Of a DNA stretch of 64,000 bases, positions 53,592-61,990 are shown in pieces. Each line of letters begins with the position of its first letter. Positions within the stretch are counted from its first letter, which is position 1. The notes beneath the pieces are model-generated. The model saw nothing but the letters and a program-made list of their open reading frames with translations. It was not told where the DNA came from and did no database searches. The stretch spans positions 682,001 to 746,000 of the forward strand of contig NZ_FRCS01000003.1 of assembly GCF_900143005.1 (NCBI RefSeq), written 5' to 3'. The position numbers and the translations under genes are program-made. The DNA is from Cryptosporangium aurantiacum. Lineage in GTDB: Bacteria; Actinomycetota; Actinomycetes; Mycobacteriales; Cryptosporangiaceae.

Positions 53592-54920
53592 CTATTGACC
53601 CAGGACGATCGACCAGTAGGCGACGCTCCGGTTGTTCATCCGAGCCTCGGCACCGACCGCGGTCCAGCCGCAGCTGAGATTTCCGCCGGAGACGACCTTC
53701 ACGGTGGCGGGGACGGTCGCGGTCCCGCCCGGTGTCGGGAACGCTGCCCGCGCCGCCTCGGCCGGGCTGCCCGCGCCCGAGACGACCGATTCGACCACCT
53801 TTTGTCCCTGGTAGCCGGCGCTCTTGGCGCGGGTCAGCGTATCGCCACCGTCCGGGGACGCGGTGTCGAGGTATCCGCGGGACAGCATGTCGTCGACGTG
53901 GTCACCGGCGGCCGCGACGAGCGACTGGTCGACCTCGACCCGGCCGCAGCCGAGGAGGTCGAGCTCCTTGTTGATCGCCGCGGCGACGGCTTCGGCGGCG
54001 GGCGCCTCGGCCTTCCGGCTCGGCTGGTCGGAGGATTTGGCGCCGGACGGCGCGCTCGCGCTGCCGGTCGGCGGGCTCGCGGACGCGCTGTTCAACGCCG
54101 AGCTGGACGATCCGGTGTACCGGTCGGCCTCGGCCAGCATCGTGGCGCCGAGCACCAGCACGAGCATCAGGACGCCGCCCGCGAGCGGCGCCCAGGTGGA
54201 GAACTTGCGGCGCGATCCGGTGTAGCGCATCGGGCGGGACGCTTTGCGCCGGGAGCCGGTCCGTGGCCGCTTGCCCGCGGCCCCCGCCGCGTGGCTCCCG
54301 CCCACGCCTGCCCGCGAGCCGGACGTCGGCCGCCCGGGGGACGTCGGCCGCCCGGCGTCGTAGGGGCTCGTGTCGTAGGCCTGGGTGCCGTAGGCGCGGG
54401 CGTCGTAGGCCTGCGCGTCGTAAGCCTGCGCGTCGTAAGCCTGCGCGTCGTAAGCCTGCGCGTCGTAAGCCTGCGCGTCGTAAGCCTGCGCGTCGTAAGC
54501 CTGCGCGTCGTAGGCGGAAGGCCCGGTGCCGTAGGCGGCCGGGTCGGCGTCGTAGGCGCCGGGGCCGCGGTCGTACCCCGACGGAACTCCGCCCGGCTGG
54601 ACTCCGCCCGGCTGGCGGCGCTCGTCGGGGTGGAGCAGCGGGGACGGGCGTGGGACCGTCGGCTGATCGTCCGGCCAGATGCTCGTCCACTCGTCGGTGC
54701 GGTCGCGGTCCTTGGGCTTCTTCGCTCCCTTGCCGCCGCGTTCGCTGCGCCGGTGAGCACCCCCGAGGCGTCCGACCGTGTAGACGTTGGACGAGGGACG
54801 CGGCAGCGCCCTCGGCAGCTCCATCGTGCCGTCGATCTCAGGCGCGTACCCCTCCGGAACTCCCCGGAGTTCGGCGTCGCCCACCGCTGCGGTGGCCGAC
54901 CACATATTCTTCCGCGCCAT
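53592..54920 (-). CDS. Membrane-anchored CAP/SCP-like domain protein with YDAQA repeats
   Basis: A 442-aa protein. A long disordered cytoplasmic N-terminus contains seven YDAQA pentapeptides (about 139-173), then a basic stretch and one membrane helix (LAGGVLMLVLVLGATMLAEA). The external C-terminal domain (about 310-442; INKELDLLGCGRVEVDQSLV, HVDDMLSRGYLD, SVAYWSIVLGQ) matches the CAP superfamily, although the usual His/Glu pocket is incomplete. Such proteins act at the cell wall; the role here is unknown. Confidence 0.78.
   Translation of the reverse strand: MARKNMWSATAAVGDAELRGVPEGYAPEIDGTMELPRALPRPSSNVYTVGRLGGAHRRSERGGKGAKKPKDRDRTDEWTSIWPDDQPTVPRPSPLLHPDERRQPGGVQPGGVPSGYDRGPGAYDADPAAYGTGPSAYDAQAYDAQAYDAQAYDAQAYDAQAYDAQAYDAQAYDARAYGTQAYDTSPYDAGRPTSPGRPTSGSRAGVGGSHAAGAAGKRPRTGSRRKASRPMRYTGSRRKFSTWAPLAGGVLMLVLVLGATMLAEADRYTGSSSSALNSASASPPTGSASAPSGAKSSDQPSRKAEAPAAEAVAAAINKELDLLGCGRVEVDQSLVAAAGDHVDDMLSRGYLDTASPDGGDTLTRAKSAGYQGQKVVESVVSGAGSPAEAARAAFPTPGGTATVPATVKVVSGGNLSCGWTAVGAEARMNNRSVAYWSIVLGQ
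54401..54505 (-). repeat. Seven tandem 15-bp units encoding YDAQA
   Basis: CGTCGTAAGCCTGCG repeats seven times; six copies are identical and the first (54401-54415) has one substitution. Near-perfect identity indicates recent slippage expansion, so copy number is likely to vary between strains. Confidence 0.9.
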
Positions 54921-54980
54921 TCACTATCCCCTTCGGACAATCACCTGACCACGGCCGGTGGTGGCGGCACCGGTCCAGCG

Positions 54981-55020
54981 GCCCACCCGACCGCGAGCCG
55001 ACTCGGGCGATCGGGTGGGC
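54981..55020. terminator. 10-bp stem hairpin downstream of the lipoprotein gene
   Basis: GCCCACCCGA (54981-54990) pairs with TCGGGTGGGC (55011-55020); the 20-base interior can pair further through CGAG/CTCG. It lies about 70 bases after the lipoprotein stop. Confidence 0.5.
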
Positions 55021-55091
55021 TGGGCCGGAGTTCGCGCCAGCACCGGGTGCGAGCCGCCAGGGCGAACTCCGACAGTGGTGGGGTGGCCCAC

Positions 55092-55799
55092 TCAGTAGGT
55101 GTAACCACCGTCGCCGGCGGCAGCGCTCGGGCTCGCGTCGTCATCGGCCGGCGGCTTCGGCGGCGCCGGCGGGTTCTCCGGAAGGCAGGTGACGTTCTTC
55201 GTGCCGTCGGGCGCGACCGCGAACCAGACCTTGCCGACGTTCTGCCCGGTCCAGGCACCGGGCTTCTTGTCGCCCAGGTAGTAGTACAGCGGCCAGCCCG
55301 CCAGCGTCACCTGCTTGGTGCCGTCGTCGCGCGTCACCTCGCCGACCTCGGAGGCGTCGAGGCCCTCGATCTCCTGGTCGTCCGCGACAACCGGCGGCCA
55401 CACCTTGGCGCAGTCACCGTTGCAGTTGGACGCCGGCGGCTTCGCGGTGTCGTTGTCGAAGCGGTAGAGGATCCACCCCTTCTCGTCGGTGACGACGTCA
55501 CCCATCTTCGCCGTGCGGACGCGCTTCAGCGTCGTCGGCTTCTTCCCCACGTCGTCCGCGGCGCCGGCGTCACCGGCGGCTTCGGAGTCGTCGGCGGCTC
55601 CGGAGTCGGAACCCCCCGCTTCCGGCGTGGGATCCGCGGCGGGAGCCGCAGCCTGCGCAGTGGCCGGAGCGCCGGTGGCGGCGGCGTTCTTGGGGTCGGC
55701 CTCGTACGTCGAGCCACACGCTGTCAACGCAAACGCCGTGAGAAGGCCTGCGGCCGCCAGGGCGGTGCGTGTCGTGACCGAGCGGATGCTCGCGTTCAT
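55092..55799 (-). CDS. Lipoprotein with COG4315-type secreted repeats
   Basis: A 235-aa lipoprotein with lipobox LTAC (TAFALTACGSTYEA), then an Ala/Asp-rich linker to about 90. Two repeats of the secreted-repeat family follow: DEKGWILYRFDNDT with NCNGDCAKVWPPV, and QVTLAGWPLYYYLGDKKPGA. Cys residues in CNGDC probably pair. The family is common in bacterial envelopes and has no assigned activity. ATG at 55799 follows GGGAGA; the longer frame to 55886 lacks a signal-like start. Confidence 0.85.
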   Translation of the reverse strand: MNASIRSVTTRTALAAAGLLTAFALTACGSTYEADPKNAAATGAPATAQAAAPAADPTPEAGGSDSGAADDSEAAGDAGAADDVGKKPTTLKRVRTAKMGDVVTDEKGWILYRFDNDTAKPPASNCNGDCAKVWPPVVADDQEIEGLDASEVGEVTRDDGTKQVTLAGWPLYYYLGDKKPGAWTGQNVGKVWFAVAPDGTKNVTCLPENPPAPPKPPADDDASPSAAAGDGGYTY

Positions 55800-56104
55800 G
55801 ATCTGGTCTCCCGTGTTTCGGAGGCTAGAGCGGCGACCGGTGAGCCGCGCGACCGGGAACACGGACGGTGCACACAGCCGGTTCATAATCGACGGAGAAA
55901 GTTCCCCGGCACCTGCAGGCCTTTAACCGCGGGTGAGCCGATCTTTATCTGTGGCTTAACGATTGCCGGGCGGTGAACTCCCCCGCACTGCGCTCCGTCG
56001 CGCTGATCGAGTCCCGGTAACTCCCTCCGGCCCCTCCCGTAGCGGGGCGGTGGCGTCCACCGGGTCAGACGGAATCCTTTCTTCGCGACGTTCGGGAGCG
56101 GTCG
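55800..56104. other. Divergent intergenic region, no gene
   Basis: 305 bases between the lipoprotein and the DUF4142 gene. It contains an AT-richer centre (TTTAACC, TTTATCTG around 55921-55953) suitable for divergent promoters, but no confident -10/-35 pair, dyad or small reading frame was found. Confidence 0.5.
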
Positions 56105-57121
56105 ATGACCGGTCGGAAAGCAAACGCTCCGGGTGAGCGGCGGGTGCTGAGCACTGTCGCCGAGGCGCTGCCGGGGCAATCACTCACCGTGTTCCTCGCG
56201 CTGATCGCCGCGGGTGCGATCGCGATCGGAGCCACCGCGTTCGGCGGATGGCCGGGTAGCAGTTCGCCCGCGATCGCGGGCGAGCTCGGCGTGAACGACC
56301 CCGCACTGCGGACGAACACCGGCAACCTCGGGGCCGTTCCGGCGGCGGAGTCCAGCGAGGGAACGGACAGCGGCGAGAACGCCGACACCGGTGAAGCCGG
56401 CGAGGGCAACGAGGCCGGCACGGTGCGGGACACCCAGAAGGACAGCCCGGAGGACCCGGTTGTCACGAGCGCGAGCCCGGAGCCGTCCCCGCCGCTGCCG
56501 GACCTGACCACCGCGCGGTCGATCCCGCTCACCGAAGCGGACAAGCAGCTGCTGATCAAGGTCCGGCAGGCCGGTCTGTGGGAGATCCCCACCGGTGAGC
56601 AGGCGCAGCAGAAGGCGGAGAGCCCGATCGTCAAGGCGGTCGGCAGGCAGCTCGCCGCCGACCACCGCAAGCTCGACGACTCGGTCCGCAAGCTGGCCGC
56701 CGACCTCGACGTCGTCCTTCCGAGCACGGCGTCGGAGGCGCAGCTGGGCTGGATGGCCGAGCTGTCGGCGGCGAACGGGGCCGACTACGACCGGCTGTTC
56801 GCCGACCGGCTGCGCGCCGCCCACGGAGCGGTGTTCAACGTCATCGCCCAGGTCCGCACCGGTACCCGGAACCCGATCATCCGGCAGTACGCGCAGATCG
56901 CGAACACCGTCGTCATGCGGCACATGACGCTGCTGGAGAGCACCGGCCTGGTCACGTTCGACGAACTGCCGGCCCCGGTCCTCTCGCAGGCGTCCTCGTC
57001 CGGCTCCGGCGGTGTCGAAGAGAACATGCCCGGCGTCCGGACCGTCCTGATCGTTGCGATGCTCGCCGCCGCCGCGCTCGTGGGCATGGTCAGCATCCGC
57101 CGAGTGCGGCGAGGTGAGTAA
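56105..57121 (+). CDS. DUF4142 membrane protein
   Basis: A 338-aa protein with a membrane helix near the N-terminus (LTVFLALIAAGAIAIGATAF), an acidic Ser/Glu/Gly-rich linker (60-140), and a helical DUF4142 domain (about 145-300). The domain shows LTEADKQLLIKVRQAGLWEI, QLAADHRKLDDSVRKLAADL and YAQIANTVVMRHMTLLEST, a ferritin-like bundle. A C-terminal membrane helix (VLIVAMLAAAALVGMVSI) and a basic tail end it. Function is unknown. It is the first gene of a three-gene coupled run. Confidence 0.87.
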   Translation: MTGRKANAPGERRVLSTVAEALPGQSLTVFLALIAAGAIAIGATAFGGWPGSSSPAIAGELGVNDPALRTNTGNLGAVPAAESSEGTDSGENADTGEAGEGNEAGTVRDTQKDSPEDPVVTSASPEPSPPLPDLTTARSIPLTEADKQLLIKVRQAGLWEIPTGEQAQQKAESPIVKAVGRQLAADHRKLDDSVRKLAADLDVVLPSTASEAQLGWMAELSAANGADYDRLFADRLRAAHGAVFNVIAQVRTGTRNPIIRQYAQIANTVVMRHMTLLESTGLVTFDELPAPVLSQASSSGSGGVEENMPGVRTVLIVAMLAAAALVGMVSIRRVRRGE

Positions 57122-57803
57122 CCCGTTGAACGAGATCCGAGACCCCGACGCGTGGCGGACCCGCTCGCGCATCCCGCGCGCGTCCGGCGCCTGGGTCGGC
57201 GTCGCCCGGGTACAGACGCCGCCGCCGTACGTGGCGGACGCGCCCCGGGCCGACCGGCCCGGCAGCGACCGGGCGCTCACCGAGAAAGCCTGGGCCACCG
57301 AATCAGGGGGCGCCGATTTGGGAGGCGCCGATTTGGGAGGCGCCGAATCGGGCGCTGCCGAATCGTGGGCGGAAGACGCCTGCGTCGACGAGGTCGGTGT
57401 ATCCGACCACGTCGACGCCAGGGCCTGGGCGGCGAGCATGCTCGCCGCCGAGGCCCGCAAGGCCGACGCGCCCCGCGGCCGGCACGGCGCCCCCGCTCCC
57501 CAGCAGCTCCCCCACCAGCGCGACGCTGCGTGGCTGGACAGTCCGGCGCCGGACGCCGAATGGGCCGGGGACGCGGTCTCCGGACGTGAATATTCCGCCC
57601 GCCGCACGCCTCTGAGCAGCGGTGACGGCGGTCGCCACCGAGCTCCCCGTGCACTGCGGCTGGTCTACAGCGCGGATAACGCTGAACCGGTCGAGCCTGC
57701 GGAGCGTAGTGAGGGCGAGACCAATGAGGGGCCTGTGAACCGACCTGGTGGGCACACCCGAGCATCCCTGCCCGCCCCGACCGAGGAGACAACACCCGCA
57801 TGA
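57114..57803 (+). CDS. Hypothetical protein between DUF4142 and DUF1996 genes
   Basis: A 229-aa protein from GTG at 57114, inside the DUF4142 gene by eight bases and overlapping the DUF1996 start by four. These couplings support a real gene. It has no signal peptide or membrane helix and is acidic and Ala-rich, with a short repeat GADLGGADLGGAE (about 66-78) and a Trp/Asp/Ala-rich middle. No family was recognised. A competing minus-strand frame exists but lacks this context. Confidence 0.55.
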   Translation: MSNPLNEIRDPDAWRTRSRIPRASGAWVGVARVQTPPPYVADAPRADRPGSDRALTEKAWATESGGADLGGADLGGAESGAAESWAEDACVDEVGVSDHVDARAWAASMLAAEARKADAPRGRHGAPAPQQLPHQRDAAWLDSPAPDAEWAGDAVSGREYSARRTPLSSGDGGRHRAPRALRLVYSADNAEPVEPAERSEGETNEGPVNRPGGHTRASLPAPTEETTPA

Positions 57804-59023
57804 CTGGACCGAAGAGGCACAAGCGGCCCCCCAACCAGTTCCGTCGTCGATCGCTGATCATCATGGCGGTCTTCACGACGATGGTGGTGGCCCTCGGTGT
57901 CGGCACCGCATCGGCAGGTCTCCGTGGCGACCGGGACGGCCGGGACGGCTGGCGGAATTCCTCCGGACGGCACGGGCACAACAACGGGAACAACGGCAGC
58001 CAGAGCGCGAACCCGTCGACGACGACCAGCGTTGACCCGTCGGCGACCGCGAGCGGCGACCCGGACGAGTCGGCCAGCGCCGACCCGTCGGCGACCGACC
58101 CCTCGGCGACCGACCCGGCCGAGGGCGGCGGCGAGGAGACCGAGGCCCCGGACAACGGCATCGACGAGACCGACTACATCGACATCCGTCAGGTCCCGAC
58201 CGTGCGGGCACCGCGGTTCGCCCGCAACGGCTCCCGCGGAAGCTTCAACAGCATTCGCTGCACGCTCCAGGACCGCCACAACTCCGACAACTTCATCGCC
58301 GCTCCCGGTGTCGTGAACGCCGCGCACCACGTGCACGACTACACCGGCAACACGACCACCGACGCGAACTCGACCGACGAGAGCCTCGCGGCCGGCGGCA
58401 CCACCTGCAACCAGGGCGACAAGTCGGCGTACTTCTGGCCGGTCTTCCGCGACGCGACCGTCGACACTCCGAACCGGTTCCCCGGCGAGCTCGAGGAGGA
58501 CCTGAACACCGGCCAGCTGCTGATCCCCAGGTTCACGATCCGGTTCGAGGGCAACCCGCGCAGCAAGGTCGCCGCGATGCCGCAGAACATCCGGGTTCTC
58601 GCCGGTGACGCGAAGGCACCGGTCAACGGCGGCGCGAACCAGCGGTCGGCGTTCACCTGCCAGGGCTTCACGAACCGCATCTCGGTCGACAAGTACACGC
58701 TCTGCCCGAACGGCCGTGGCTTCACCAGCATCTCCGAGTTCCCGAGCTGCTGGGACGGCCAGAACACCGACAGCGCGAACCACCGCACGCACATCGTCTA
58801 CCCGGACGCGCAGGGCAACTGCCCGGCGAGCAACCCGGTCGTGGTGCCGAAGCTCGTCATCACGTTGACCTACAACACGAAGCCCGGTCCGACGTTCCGA
58901 TTCGACAGCTTCCCCGAGTCGACCCACGAACCGAGCAGCTCGCACAACGACTTCTTCAACCTCATCCCGCAGAACGTGATGAACCGCATGGTGCAGTGCA
59001 TCAACACCGGTCGTCGCTGCTGA
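57800..59023 (+). CDS. Secreted DUF1996 protein
   Basis: A 407-aa exported protein. A twin-Arg-like basic N-terminus (KRHKRPPNQFRRRSLIIMAV) and hydrophobic core end at ASA about residue 39. A low-complexity Ser/Asp/Pro linker reaches about 115, and the DUF1996 domain fills the rest (VVNAAHHVHDYTGN, CWDGQNTDSANHRTHIVYPD, ending CINTGRRC). Six or more Cys suggest disulphides. Related proteins occur in fungi and actinomycetes with no known activity. Its start overlaps the preceding stop (ATGA). Confidence 0.88.
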   Translation: MTGPKRHKRPPNQFRRRSLIIMAVFTTMVVALGVGTASAGLRGDRDGRDGWRNSSGRHGHNNGNNGSQSANPSTTTSVDPSATASGDPDESASADPSATDPSATDPAEGGGEETEAPDNGIDETDYIDIRQVPTVRAPRFARNGSRGSFNSIRCTLQDRHNSDNFIAAPGVVNAAHHVHDYTGNTTTDANSTDESLAAGGTTCNQGDKSAYFWPVFRDATVDTPNRFPGELEEDLNTGQLLIPRFTIRFEGNPRSKVAAMPQNIRVLAGDAKAPVNGGANQRSAFTCQGFTNRISVDKYTLCPNGRGFTSISEFPSCWDGQNTDSANHRTHIVYPDAQGNCPASNPVVVPKLVITLTYNTKPGPTFRFDSFPESTHEPSSSHNDFFNLIPQNVMNRMVQCINTGRRC

Positions 59024-59102
59024 GAAAAAACCTCTGAACCGGCGCACCGCCACACCCGTCACACGGATAGGACGGTGCGCACCCCGAGCGAATCGGGACG
59101 CC

Positions 59103-59134
59103 CCGGCCGATCGGACGCCAGTCCGGTCGGCCGG
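59103..59134. terminator. 13-bp stem hairpin after the DUF1996 gene
   Basis: CCGGCCGATCGGA (59103-59115) pairs with TCCGGTCGGCCGG (59122-59134), a single G-T wobble, loop of six. A weaker dyad (GCGCACCG / CGGTGCGC) lies at 59042-59080. Confidence 0.55.
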
Positions 59135-59230
59135 AGTCGGTCCGGGACGACCGCAACATGTTGTTGCTCCGCAACGGCGACCCGGCGCTCAGGTGCTCAG
59201 CATCCGGATGGGACAACGAGGAGGACGTGA

Positions 59231-60487
59231 ATGGAACCCGCTCTGGCGGCCGCCGCTGACGACGCCGCAGCTGCGGCAGCGGTCCACGTCGTCGCGGCAG
59301 CAGTGGGCTTCGCCTCGACGCTCGCGCTGTGGCTGAGCATTTTGATCGGCATCGTGCTCGGACGCTCATGGTCGCTGCCGTGGATCAAGCACACGTCGTT
59401 GAAGAACCTTCATATGACGTTCGCGATCGGCGGCTTGGCGCTCGGCATCGTGCACGGTCTGGCCCAGCTGGCAGCGCCCGGCACGTACGTCCGCTGGATC
59501 GACCAGATCATTCCGTTCATCAACCCGACGAAGCCGATCGGCGTCGGCCTCGGCACGCTGTGCCTGGAAATGTTCCTCGCGATCGCGCTCTCGGTGCCGG
59601 TCCAGCGCAAGCTCGGCCACGCCAACTGGCGGATCGTCCACTCGACCGCCTATATGGCCTACACCGTGACCGTCGGCCACCTGATCTTCACCGGCTCGGA
59701 GGTCAAGGGCTGGGTGACGGTGGTGGTCGTCATCAGCTGGCTGATCACGATCGCCCTCTGGTTCGGGACCAGCGGCAAGTTCGGCAAGCAGGTCGGCGCC
59801 GCCGCGATGGACATCGCGGACAAGCGAGCCAGCACCACGACGGTCAACGTCAACCCGCACACCTGCGCCCGGTTCGGGTTCTGCGAGCACGAGGCGCCGG
59901 AAGTGTTCCAGCTGAAGGGCAACGGCCGACTGGCCTACCGCACCACGGTCGAGCCGCACGAGGTCGACAAGGTCTACTCGGCGATCAAGATCTGCCCGGC
60001 GCGGGCGATCTCGATGTCCGGCCCCGGCGTTCCGTTCGACCTCACGATCCCGCCCGGCGCCCAGGAGCCCGGTGCTCCGGCGAACGTCGGCCCGACCGCC
60101 GGTCCCGGCCAGCCCATCTCCCTGGCCCCCACGGCCGACACCAGGGAGACCACGGTGGTCCCGCACCTGGCGCCGGTCGCGCCGGTTTCTCCGGTCGACG
60201 CACCGCGTCCGATTCCGACGAGCCCCGCGGTGCCGCCCGCGCCTCCCGTCCCGGCCGGCGCTTCGGGCGGGCTCAGCGCTGTGGGCGGGCCGGGTGCTGC
60301 GGGCGCGCCTCGGCCTACCGGACGGCTGGGTCCGTTCCCGCCCGGTGGCCCCGGGCGCCGTCACGGTCAGCCGGTGACGCCGCCCCCGCCGCCGCTGCGG
60401 TCGGTCCCCAACCGCCCCGAAGGTCGCAAGGACAGTCCCAACCGATACGACAACGTCACCGGGCTTCGCCCACGAGGAGGTGCCTGA
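59231..60487 (+). CDS. Ferric-reductase-like haem membrane protein fused to a 3Fe-4S-type ferredoxin
   Basis: A 418-aa protein. The N-terminal domain (20-185) has five to six membrane helices and His residues placed for b-type haems (His61, His75, His137, His150). A small ferredoxin domain follows with Cys212, Cys218 and Cys255 (C-x5-C, then CPARAI), the spacing of P450-type 3Fe-4S ferredoxins. The last about 150 residues are Pro/Ala/Gly-rich. GAGGAGG precedes ATG. It is coupled to the flavoprotein below (TGATG). The predicted role is transmembrane electron transfer. Confidence 0.82.
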   Translation: MEPALAAAADDAAAAAAVHVVAAAVGFASTLALWLSILIGIVLGRSWSLPWIKHTSLKNLHMTFAIGGLALGIVHGLAQLAAPGTYVRWIDQIIPFINPTKPIGVGLGTLCLEMFLAIALSVPVQRKLGHANWRIVHSTAYMAYTVTVGHLIFTGSEVKGWVTVVVVISWLITIALWFGTSGKFGKQVGAAAMDIADKRASTTTVNVNPHTCARFGFCEHEAPEVFQLKGNGRLAYRTTVEPHEVDKVYSAIKICPARAISMSGPGVPFDLTIPPGAQEPGAPANVGPTAGPGQPISLAPTADTRETTVVPHLAPVAPVSPVDAPRPIPTSPAVPPAPPVPAGASGGLSAVGGPGAAGAPRPTGRLGPFPPGGPGRRHGQPVTPPPPPLRSVPNRPEGRKDSPNRYDNVTGLRPRGGA

Positions 60488-61839
60488 TGCAGAGGCGAGC
60501 GGAGAACATCACCCGCCTCGCGCCCCAGCGGTCTTTGGCGACGCTGGGACCAGCAGACCGGATCCTGGTCGTCGGCGGTGGCCCCGCCGGCACCGCGGCC
60601 GGTGAGGAGCTGCGGCGACTCGGTTTCCGCGGCCAGATCCAGCTGCTCTGCGCCGATCCGGGGGGTTCCTACGACCGCCCGGCCTGCTCCAAGGGCCTGA
60701 TCACCGGTGCCCAGCGCCCCAAGGACGCCCGCATCGGCGTCACCGACAAGCGCTGGGAGATCGACTGGCGTCTCGGCCGCACGGCGGTCGCCTGTGACAT
60801 GAACGAGCGGGTCGTCTGGGCCCAGACCGGCGAGGGTTTCCGGTTCGACGGTCTGGTGATCGCGAACGGTGCCCGCCCGATGCTCAACAGCATGTGGTCC
60901 GGTGCCGCGGTGCCGCACATCGTCCACGACATCAACGACGCCTGGGAGATCCGGCGCGGGCTGCGCAACGCGAACCGCGTCGCGGTCGTCGGCGGCGGTT
61001 TCACCGGCTGCGAGCTGGCCTGCAGCATCCGGGGCATGGGCAAGGACGTCACGCTGATCCACCCGCGTGACGTCGTGATGAACGGCGTCCTGGACGGCGT
61101 CGCCTCGAAGCTGATGACCGACGAGCACGCCGAGGACGGCGTCGACCTGCGGCTCGGCCGCCGGGTCAAGGCCGCCGACCGGATCGGCGAGAAGTGGACG
61201 CTGACGCTCGACGACGGCAGCCGGGTGCACGCCGACATGGTCGTGATGACCGCGGGCGAGAAACCGGACACTGCCTGGCTGGCCGGTACCGGCATCGACA
61301 TCTCCGACGGTGTGGTCTGCGACGACGCCCTGCGCGTGCTCGACGAGGAGGGCACCGTGGTGCCGGGCGTCGTGGCCGCCGGTGCGCTGGCGAAGTGGCC
61401 CAACCGCTGGATGGCCGACAAGAACGGGCGGTGCGGTCAGTGGATCGCGGCGCTGGAGCAGGGCCAGTCGGCGGCGCGTTCGCTGCTGGCCGGTGACGCT
61501 CCGACCGAGCCGGCGATCCTGCTGCCGCGGTACTGGTCGCAGCAGCTCGGCCTGCGGATCCAGGTCTGCGGCGACATCAGCAACGACACCGAGGTGCGGC
61601 GGCTCGACCGGCGGCCCGGGCACCGCAAGCCCGCCCGGACCGGCGTCCTGACCTGCCACTATCGCGGCCGGGACCTGGTCGGCGTCGTCGCGATCAACGC
61701 TCCGACCGAGTTCGTCACGGTCGCCCGTGAGCTGCTCTACAGCAAGCCGCGGTTCGAGCTCTCGTCGCCGCGTCAGCCGGTGCAGGTGCCGACCACGATC
61801 ATGTCGCGCGACCGGCGCCGCCTGGCGGCGACCGGCTGA
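60487..61839 (+). CDS. FAD/NAD(P)-dependent oxidoreductase (ferredoxin-reductase-like)
   Basis: A 450-aa flavoprotein of the pyridine-nucleotide-disulphide class without a redox-active CxxxxC. FAD binding: ILVVGGGPAGTAAGEELRRL (about 27-46) and a later GVVAAGALAKWP. NAD(P) binding: VAVVGGGFTGCELACSI. A reductase C-terminal domain ends the protein. It overlaps the haem/ferredoxin gene, so it most likely feeds electrons from NAD(P)H into that ferredoxin domain. The electron acceptor is unknown; the solitary P450 at 17.7 kb is one possibility. Confidence 0.88.
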   Translation: MQRRAENITRLAPQRSLATLGPADRILVVGGGPAGTAAGEELRRLGFRGQIQLLCADPGGSYDRPACSKGLITGAQRPKDARIGVTDKRWEIDWRLGRTAVACDMNERVVWAQTGEGFRFDGLVIANGARPMLNSMWSGAAVPHIVHDINDAWEIRRGLRNANRVAVVGGGFTGCELACSIRGMGKDVTLIHPRDVVMNGVLDGVASKLMTDEHAEDGVDLRLGRRVKAADRIGEKWTLTLDDGSRVHADMVVMTAGEKPDTAWLAGTGIDISDGVVCDDALRVLDEEGTVVPGVVAAGALAKWPNRWMADKNGRCGQWIAALEQGQSAARSLLAGDAPTEPAILLPRYWSQQLGLRIQVCGDISNDTEVRRLDRRPGHRKPARTGVLTCHYRGRDLVGVVAINAPTEFVTVARELLYSKPRFELSSPRQPVQVPTTIMSRDRRRLAATG

Positions 61840-61926
61840 ACCCGGACAGCCGGCCGAGGTACGGCCGGCACGCGCGTCGATGGGGCTCGTGCCGACGGGC
61901 ACCCGGCACGGCTCCATCGATGCGTC

Positions 61927-61954
61927 CGGCCCGCCCGGTATTCCGGGCGGGCCG
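61927..61954. terminator. Perfect 12-bp stem terminator
   Basis: CGGCCCGCCCGG, loop TATT, CCGGGCGGGCCG, then TTTCGGTTT on the plus strand. It lies between the oxidoreductase and the convergent membrane-protein gene, and probably terminates the plus-strand operon. Confidence 0.82.
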
Positions 61955-61990
61955 TTTCGGTTTGTGCTCGTCCGCCCGGCGCGGGCGGGC

